Source: CAYFZO01 sp965226235
GTDB taxonomy: Bacteria; Pseudomonadota; Gammaproteobacteria; Poriferisulfidales; Oxydemutatoraceae
Assembly: GCA_965226235.1 (NCBI GenBank)
Contig: OZ245335.1
Span: 2,044,673-2,108,672, forward strand
Direction of reading: 5' to 3'
DNA length: 64,000 nucleotides
The position numbers and the translations under genes were made by a program. Of this stretch, positions 58,363 through 64,000 are shown piece after piece (positions within the stretch are counted from its first letter, which is position 1; every line of letters begins with the position of its first letter). The notes beneath the pieces were generated by a model. That model worked only from the letters and a program-made list of their open reading frames with translations. It searched no databases and was not told the origin of the DNA.

Positions 58363-59601
58363 ATGAACAAAACGGAATTGCTCGAACTCATTGCCGGTCA
58401 GGAGAACTGGCGGGTCGAGTTCAAACGCGACGGCAGCCGTCCGGATAAAGTTGCCAGGGAGATGTCTGCGCTGTTGAACCTGGAAGGCGGCGTGATCCTG
58501 CTTGGGGTGGAAGATGATGGTCGAATCTCCGGGCTGATCAAGAGCCGGGAAGCAGAAGAGTGGGTCATGAACATCGCCCGCAACAACCTGCAACCTCCAA
58601 CGATACCAGTGTGGACTTCGATGGTGATGGAGGATGGTGGCGTGGTCGGCATCGTGGAACTTCCCGCTGACAGTCCGGGCAAGCCTCACAAGGCCAGACG
58701 CGGAAAGGCGTGGGTCACATACACCCGTGTAGGAAGCGAGTCACGCGAAGCTACACGAGAGGAAGAAAGCAGGCTCTACCAAGCCGCCGGGCTCGTCCGC
58801 TACGAGGAAAAGCCCGTACCGGGTACAGGATTGGAGAGCCTGGATATCGGCCGGATCGAGAACTACTTCCGCGATGTTTTGGAGCGATCATCAATGCCAG
58901 ACCGAGCCGACGTCGAGAGTTGGCGGCGCCTTCTGCTCAACTCGGACTTGCTGATCGGAGCCGGAGGCGGGGACAGTGTGTCGGTTGCGGGTCTCCTACT
59001 CTTCGGCGAGAACCCCAACCGCCGTTTGCCACAGGCGGGTGTGACCGCCACGGCGTTTCCTGGCACTGAGAAGGACTACAACACCGTCGATGAGGAGCAA
59101 ATCCGCGGGCCGTTGACCCCGATCTTTTCCACGCTTGGGGATGTGATCGAAACAGGCGTGATCGACCGCACGGTGGATTTCGTGAAACGCAACATGGGAA
59201 GCGTCGCATGGCTCGAAGGTGCCCGTCGCCGTGTCAAAGGGGCCTTCCCTCTTGACGCGGTACGAGAAGCCGTAGTGAACGCCGTCGTGCATCGGGACTA
59301 CGCGCGCGAAGGCACCGACATCGAAGTTTCGCTGTACGAGGATCGACTCGAAGTCATTTCGCCGGGACGGCTACCGAATGGCGTCACCGTGGATAAGATG
59401 AGAGAGGGTGTCGTACGGGTGGCTCGCAACGAGTTGCTCAAGGAGATTCTTCGCGACTACCGCTACATCGAGCATCAGGGAATGGGAGTCCGCAACCGAA
59501 TCATAGAGTCGATGCGGCGACACAACGGCACGGAACCGGATCTCGAAGAGCAGGACGATCGCTTTGTCGTTCGCCTTTGGAAGGAAAATCGGCAGGTATG
59601 A
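58363..59601 (+). CDS. AlbA_2/Schlafen-type protein with GHKL ATPase domain
   Basis: 412 residues. N-terminal AlbA_2 domain: NWRVEFKRDGSRPDKVAREM (E-F-K near 18), SALLNLEGGVILLGVEDDGR. Middle linker; C-terminal GHKL-type domain with LDAVREAVVNAVVHRDYARE (N-box near 303), VSLYEDRLEVISPGRLPNGV. Proteins with this pairing are annotated as DNA-binding transcriptional regulators or Schlafen-like nucleases and are frequent neighbours of TrlF. Second gene of the TrlF operon; role inferred from context. Confidence 0.85.
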   Translation: MNKTELLELIAGQENWRVEFKRDGSRPDKVAREMSALLNLEGGVILLGVEDDGRISGLIKSREAEEWVMNIARNNLQPPTIPVWTSMVMEDGGVVGIVELPADSPGKPHKARRGKAWVTYTRVGSESREATREEESRLYQAAGLVRYEEKPVPGTGLESLDIGRIENYFRDVLERSSMPDRADVESWRRLLLNSDLLIGAGGGDSVSVAGLLLFGENPNRRLPQAGVTATAFPGTEKDYNTVDEEQIRGPLTPIFSTLGDVIETGVIDRTVDFVKRNMGSVAWLEGARRRVKGAFPLDAVREAVVNAVVHRDYAREGTDIEVSLYEDRLEVISPGRLPNGVTVDKMREGVVRVARNELLKEILRDYRYIEHQGMGVRNRIIESMRRHNGTEPDLEEQDDRFVVRLWKENRQV

Positions 59602-59805
59602 ACGGTCAGAGAGACGTCTCCAGAGCGTGTCCGAGGCTCAGCAAGGTCGCGTTGCCGATCCGGGAGATTTCCGCCGAAAGTGTACGCGACAAGAACATCC
59701 GTCACGGGCATACCAGCTAGTTGCATATCTGGTGGGTTTCGGACCGCCGTTGATCGGCATCCAACTGCGCCGCGCGACAAATGGCAGCGGGCGGCGGCCT
59801 TGTCG

Positions 59806-59827
59806 AGGAAACGCATGCGTCGCCCCT
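59806..59827. repeat. REP-like palindrome, copy 3
   Basis: AGGAAACGCATGCGTCGCCC with the left arm mutated. Followed by ATACACACTGGATATAA as at 37685, showing that copies A and C of the tRNA block share upstream sequence. Confidence 0.75.
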
Positions 59828-59847
59828 GAAGATACACACTGGATATA

Positions 59848-60046
59848 AGTGTGTTTAATGGCACACTTATGGCTTGAGCCGACAGATGGCTTCAACACAG
59901 GCAGCATTGGAGAGGTGGCTGAGTGATCGAAAGCGGCGGTCTTGAAAACCGCTGACCGCGCGAGCGAATCCCTCCCTCTCCGCCACTTAGGAATAAAGCT
60001 GGGCACGCCAGTTTCTGCCGTTCCTGCGATGTTTCCTCCGACCAGC
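59848..60046. repeat. tRNA-Ser-containing repeat, copy C (segments II/III border)
   Basis: Similar to copies A and B from GTGTTTAATGGCACACTTAT to CCTCCGACCAGCG, but shorter on the right side and with a deletion in the tRNA. Confidence 0.9.
59909..59985 (+). pseudogene. tRNA-Ser(UGA) pseudogene, copy C
   Basis: 77 nt, with a 13-nt deletion compared with copy B: the end of the variable arm and the 5' half of the T-arm (GTCCGGGGGTTCG) are missing, so no T-stem can form. Anticodon arm intact. Confidence 0.9.
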
Positions 60047-60330
60047 GCTTGCCGGGCTACCTTGATCGCTATAATGGGCAGAGACCACACCGAGGAATCA
60101 ATTACCGAACACTCTGCCAAATGTCCGCCCAACGCCTGCTTCATTTGTTCCATATGTGGTGGGCTCATACAGCGCTGTGGCTGGCGGATTTGACGGTGTG
60201 TCCATGAATGGCAGTTCCTGGGAAGGCTGGCAAGCCGCAAGAGATGGTTGCGGGTGTCCGTCCGTTCAGGCGCTTACTCTATTGCCTATCGTGCGCGCGG
60301 GGAGCTCCGTAACGGGCGCGCGAAGTGCGA

Positions 60331-63300
60331 ATGCCTAGGAAGTCTCAGGTCACAGACACAGTTCGGGCTTCTCGTGAAGGCCACTCGTTCCACGATGCGT
60401 GGACAGCGCGCAAGGCCATGCAGTTGCTCTTGCCGAAGGACGGGCTTATCGGTATCGCTGTTGAAGGTCTCTCGGAACCAGACCAGGCGCGCGCTTCGGC
60501 AGGGACCGTTGAGATCGCCGACCTGACGGTTTACTACGGCAAGGATGCTAACTTCTGCGATGCAGACAGGGTTGAGACCGTCCAGTTCAAGTACTCGCCA
60601 AAGCGCGCCGATAAGCTGTTCCGGTGCAGTGACGCCAAGAAAACGCTCGAGAAATTCGCAGAGTCGTACCGCGATTACAAGAAGAACTACCGCGCGGCAG
60701 AGGTGACAGAGAAGCTGTTCTTCGAACTTATTACTAACAGGCCGATTTTTCCCGCCCTGCAGCAGGCGATTGATGGCATTGCCGAGGGCCAGCGGCTGGC
60801 CGGGGACGCGAAGTTCCAAGCGACGCAGTTCAAAAACGCGACCGGACTCACCGGCAGGTCGCTTGCAGAGTTTGCAGGCAAATGCCGGATTAGCGGTTTG
60901 GCTGGCGGGCTATGCAGCACACAGACGGACCTCTGGAAAGTCCTCGTTGACTGGTCAGCAACTGCGGACGCGCGAGCGGGTGCACGCCTCGGCGCGATGA
61001 GAGACATGGTTACCAAAAAGGCCGGATACGACTCCCAGCACCGGAAAGTGATCCGACAGGTCGACGTTTTGGACGCGCTCGGCCTATCGGAAGTTGCGGA
61101 ACTCTTGCCATGCCCAGAAAGCTTCGTCAGCGTCGAGCCGGTCGTCGAGCGTAAACAATTGGCAGAAGCGGCGTCTCTCGTACCACAACTCACCAAGCCC
61201 CTGATTGTTCACGCAGATGGTGGTGTTGGAAAAACGGTCTTTCTGAAAAGCCTCGCTTTAATGCTCTCGCAACAACACGAGGTGGTCTTGTTCGACTGTT
61301 TCGGCGGTGGAGCGTACCGCTCAGCCGAGGATGCCCGTCACCTCCCTAATCGCGGACTTGTGCACATTGCCAATGTACTCGCTTGCAGGGGACTTTGCGA
61401 TCTGATCCTTCCAGGCAGCGAGAATCTCGAGATTCTCTTCGGCACGTTCCGCAAGAGGCTTGCACAATGCGTGCAGACAATGGCTACTGCAACCCCCGAC
61501 AGGAAGCTCATTTTAGTTATTGATGCAATCGACAACGCAGCAGAGTTTGCCTACGAACAGGGGCATCGTGCGTTCCCGACGTTGCTGTTGGAAAGCATCG
61601 TATTGACCCCGATCGCCGGGGTAACGGTTGTCGCATCGGGCCGCACACATCGGATAAAGAAGTACATCACCAAGGTGGTGGCTTTTCCTGAATTCAAATT
61701 GCATGCATTCACGATTGCCGAAACCGCCTCGTACCTCGAGGAGCGCATGAAGGATGTCACCGAGACCGAGATCCGCGTTGCGCAATCAAGGTCCGAGGGC
61801 AATGCCCGGATTCTCGAACACCTTGCGGACAGTGACAGGGGCTTGCTGGATCCATCCGAGATGGATAGCCCAATCGTACTCGATGTGCTGCTGAACGAAC
61901 GGATCGAAACGGCCCTTGGTGAGGCCATGCAACAAGGCTACAAGAAGGAAGAGATCAATGCGTTCCTTGCGGGGCTTTCGGTCTTGCCCCCTCCTGTCCC
62001 GCTTGATGAGTATGCGGGTGCACATGGCATGGACATCGGAGCTATCCGGAGCTTTGCGGCCGACCTTGCGCCTCTGCTCGACCAGACGCCGCAAGGCATG
62101 ATCTTTCGAGACGAGCCCACGGAGACACTCGTTCGCAAGAACTACGGTGCGGATAAACGTGCACTAGAGTGCGTTGCCAGGAACCTGCTTGCGAGGCAAG
62201 ATGAATCGGTCTATGCCGCGCAGGCCCTTCCAGGCCTGCTGCAGAAGTTGGGCGAGGGCGAGAAGCTATTCGATCTTGCGTTCGACCAGCGCTTTCCTAC
62301 GTCAAGTCAAGTTGGTCAGCGGAGGATTCGCTACGCTCGACTCAAGGCGGCCGTTCTTTACGCGGCCGATGCCAGTGATAGCAACAGCCTCGTCCGTTTG
62401 CTCGTTGAACTGTCCACCATCGCCACCAGCGATCAAAGAGGTGCTAATTTCATTCTCGATAACCCCGACCTAGTCGTTAACGCGAAGGACATTGATGCTT
62501 TGCGGCGCCTGTTTGAGGCGCGGACAAGCTGGGCTGGATCAAGGCATGCGCGCTTGACGATAGCCAACGTGCTCTCTGGCGACCTGGATGCCGCTGCCCG
62601 CTATTTCACGAACGCCCTGAACTGGATGCACCACTATGTCGAAAGTACCGGTGACAACGAACACCACCGACCAAGGCCAACTCACATCGACTGTGCCGTA
62701 ATCCCCTTCTTTCGCATGGCAGAGGGAAGTATCGCGAGGGAATCAATTTCATGCGAACCTGGCATCCGTGGTACGCGTTTGAGATCAGCGAAGAGTTCTT
62801 CCAACTATCTCATCAGGCCGCCCGCAGCGACCCCAAGCGACACAGCCAGCTCGACGCGTTCCTCGACGCGTTGACGAACCAGATCGGTCTCCTGGCGGGC
62901 GGGTTGTCTTTTTCGCGCTTGAACGACGGGAAACAGCGCGAACTTTTGGGAAAACTCGCAAGGGCGTGCAGACGCAACACGAAGCTCGAGACGCGGCAGA
63001 ACTACACGAGGGTGCCTGGATACGAGTTGCCGGACGGATTGCGTAAGGCTGCCACGATCGCGGCTTCGCTCGGCTTGACCGAGGAGGCGTTGGGCATTTC
63101 CCGCCGGGCGCCGCACCAGCGTCCCCCAATTTGGTCGATGACACACACGCACTCCGGCGATGATCTTCTACCGTATCTTTTTCATGTCGCACTTCGCGCG
63201 GCTGTTAACGGTACCGAAGTACATGAGCGAGATATCCTCCCAAGCGAGTTGATCACGCTGGCGAAGGGATTGAGGAAGTCGCTGGTAGGGCGCGAGTTTG

Positions 63301-64000
63301 AGGAGGAGTTGAAGTCTAGGCTTCAAACGCAGAGGAAGAAAGAGAGGGCCCTAGATGAGAATAAGCGAGAGATTGGAGAGGAATTTGCGCGCGACACTGC
63401 TTGGTTCCTCAATTATCGGTTGGCGTCCCTAGTCGAACTCACCCGTGCTTTGGCTTCGTTCCTCGGCGCTCCTCTGGGGCAAGGAGACAAGCCATTTCAA
63501 GAGCTTGTCCGGGTGTGGGAGAAACTCCGTGACAACCAGGAAAGATACTACTACGCGTCGCAGTTCAACCATTTTTTTCAACTGCTCGGAACGCGGGTTG
63601 TCACATTCGCCTTGTGGGCTCGCCGCGATCTAAAGGCGGCCTCCATAAGGTTCTTGCTAAAGCGTTTCCAGCAAAAGGATTATTTGTCCCCCTCGACGTT
63701 AATCGAAGTCGTTGCGATTCTTGCCTCTAGGCCCGAATTCGACGCGATCGCCGGAGAGCAGGCCGTTCTGGCCCAGGACCTAATCAAACACGAGGACGAT
63801 GTGACCACGCGTTCAGAGCTCTTTGCCAAACTCGCAAGAGCCATTCTCCCAGCAAGCGCGGTGGATGCAAAAGAGTACTTTCTGACTGGGATCGAAAAAC
63901 TGGACGCGATTGGTTCTGAAGACTATGAGTTCACGAGCGAGCTTCTTGATTTCGCCTCGTCCATTCAGGGCGATGAGCTTTTCGAGAAGGATTTCCATAC
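60331..64000 (+). pseudogene. Nuclease-STAND NTPase, frameshifted and running off the window
   Basis: From ATG 60331 (MPRKSQVTDTVRASREGHSF). N-terminal part has FHDAWTARKAMQLLLP, IAVEGLSEPD and EIADLTVYYG, then VETVQFKYSPKRADK (near 84), the E-D-QxK layout of Cap4/DUF4297-like PD-(D/E)xK nucleases. STAND-type NTPase: LIVHADGGVGKTVFLKSLAL (Walker A near 293), VVLFDCFGGGAYR and KLILVIDAIDNAAEFA (Walker B near 395). A helical sensor region follows. Between about 62705 and 62751 the frame changes by -1; after it, FMRTWHPWYAFEISEEFFQL and helices such as RKSLVGREFEEELKSRL continue to the edge. The architecture recalls Avs-type antiphage proteins. The shift may be a real lesion or a sequencing error. 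Confidence 0.75.

Noticed and set aside
1..64000. CRISPR arrays
   Set aside because: No regularly spaced 25-40-nt repeats with unique spacers; the tandem repeats present are the coding Sel1 units and the 254-bp mch units.
37853..64000. Integrase or conjugation genes that would prove an ICE or prophage
   Set aside because: None seen; only an ArdC fragment, an HsdR fragment and IS remnants, so the segments are described as tRNA-bordered accessory DNA only.

Overview
The window looks like a chromosomal piece of a gammaproteobacterial methylotroph, probably a methanotroph. Two blocks point this way. Positions 7.9-25.6 kb hold a dense cluster for tetrahydromethanopterin (H4MPT)- and methylofuran-dependent C1 transfer: beta-RFAP synthase, MtdB, Mch, Fae, MfnB/D/E/F-like proteins, PabB and several ATP-grasp ligases. 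Positions 25.9-37.5 kb hold ordinary housekeeping genes in a gammaproteobacterial order: recJ, prfB with its programmed frameshift, lysS, serS and BI-1.

Layout. (1) 1-2.2 kb, minus strand: a ubiquitin-like conjugation operon encoding a two-domain multiubiquitin protein, an E2-like protein and a JAB-E1 fusion that runs off the left edge. (2) 2.2-5 kb: two short ORFs behind similar hairpin-rich leaders, purD, and a small secreted calcium-repeat protein with a G10 tract before its start. (3) 5.1-7.8 kb: a SCO-like protein, a di-haem MauG/CcpA-type peroxidase, an unknown protein and a DUF4242 protein. (4) 7.9-25.6 kb: C1-cofactor and C1-transfer genes, mostly in overlapping operons. Inside it a 254-bp tandem duplication places three chimeric mini-ORFs before mch, and fae is followed by a field of fae and vanadium-haloperoxidase debris. 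(5) 25.9-37.5 kb: core genes, including a lysyl-tRNA synthetase fused in frame to about 26 Sel1 repeats.

(6) 37.7 kb to the right end: accessory DNA divided by three copies of a tRNA-Ser(UGA)-containing repeat (37.76, 45.30 and 59.91 kb; the third tRNA is deleted). Segment I carries a giant SF1 helicase-Vsr nuclease, an ArdC fragment, and a TIR-like protein overlapping a membrane protein. Segment II carries mazEF, katG and a VOC protein between IS1182-type remnants, an HsdR fragment, a HEPN protein, a YfbU protein, an AAA-TOPRIM protein flanked by copies of a short inverted-repeat element, and a TrlF/AlbA pair. Segment III begins with a nuclease-STAND NTPase interrupted by a frameshift. The content is that of a tRNA-anchored defence hotspot.

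How the genes work together: Fae condenses formaldehyde with H4MPT, MtdB and Mch oxidise the product to formyl-H4MPT, and the remaining cluster genes build H4MPT (beta-RFAP synthase, PabB, pterin-type genes) and methylofuran (MfnB/D/E/F-like). The formyltransferase/hydrolase complex is not in the window.
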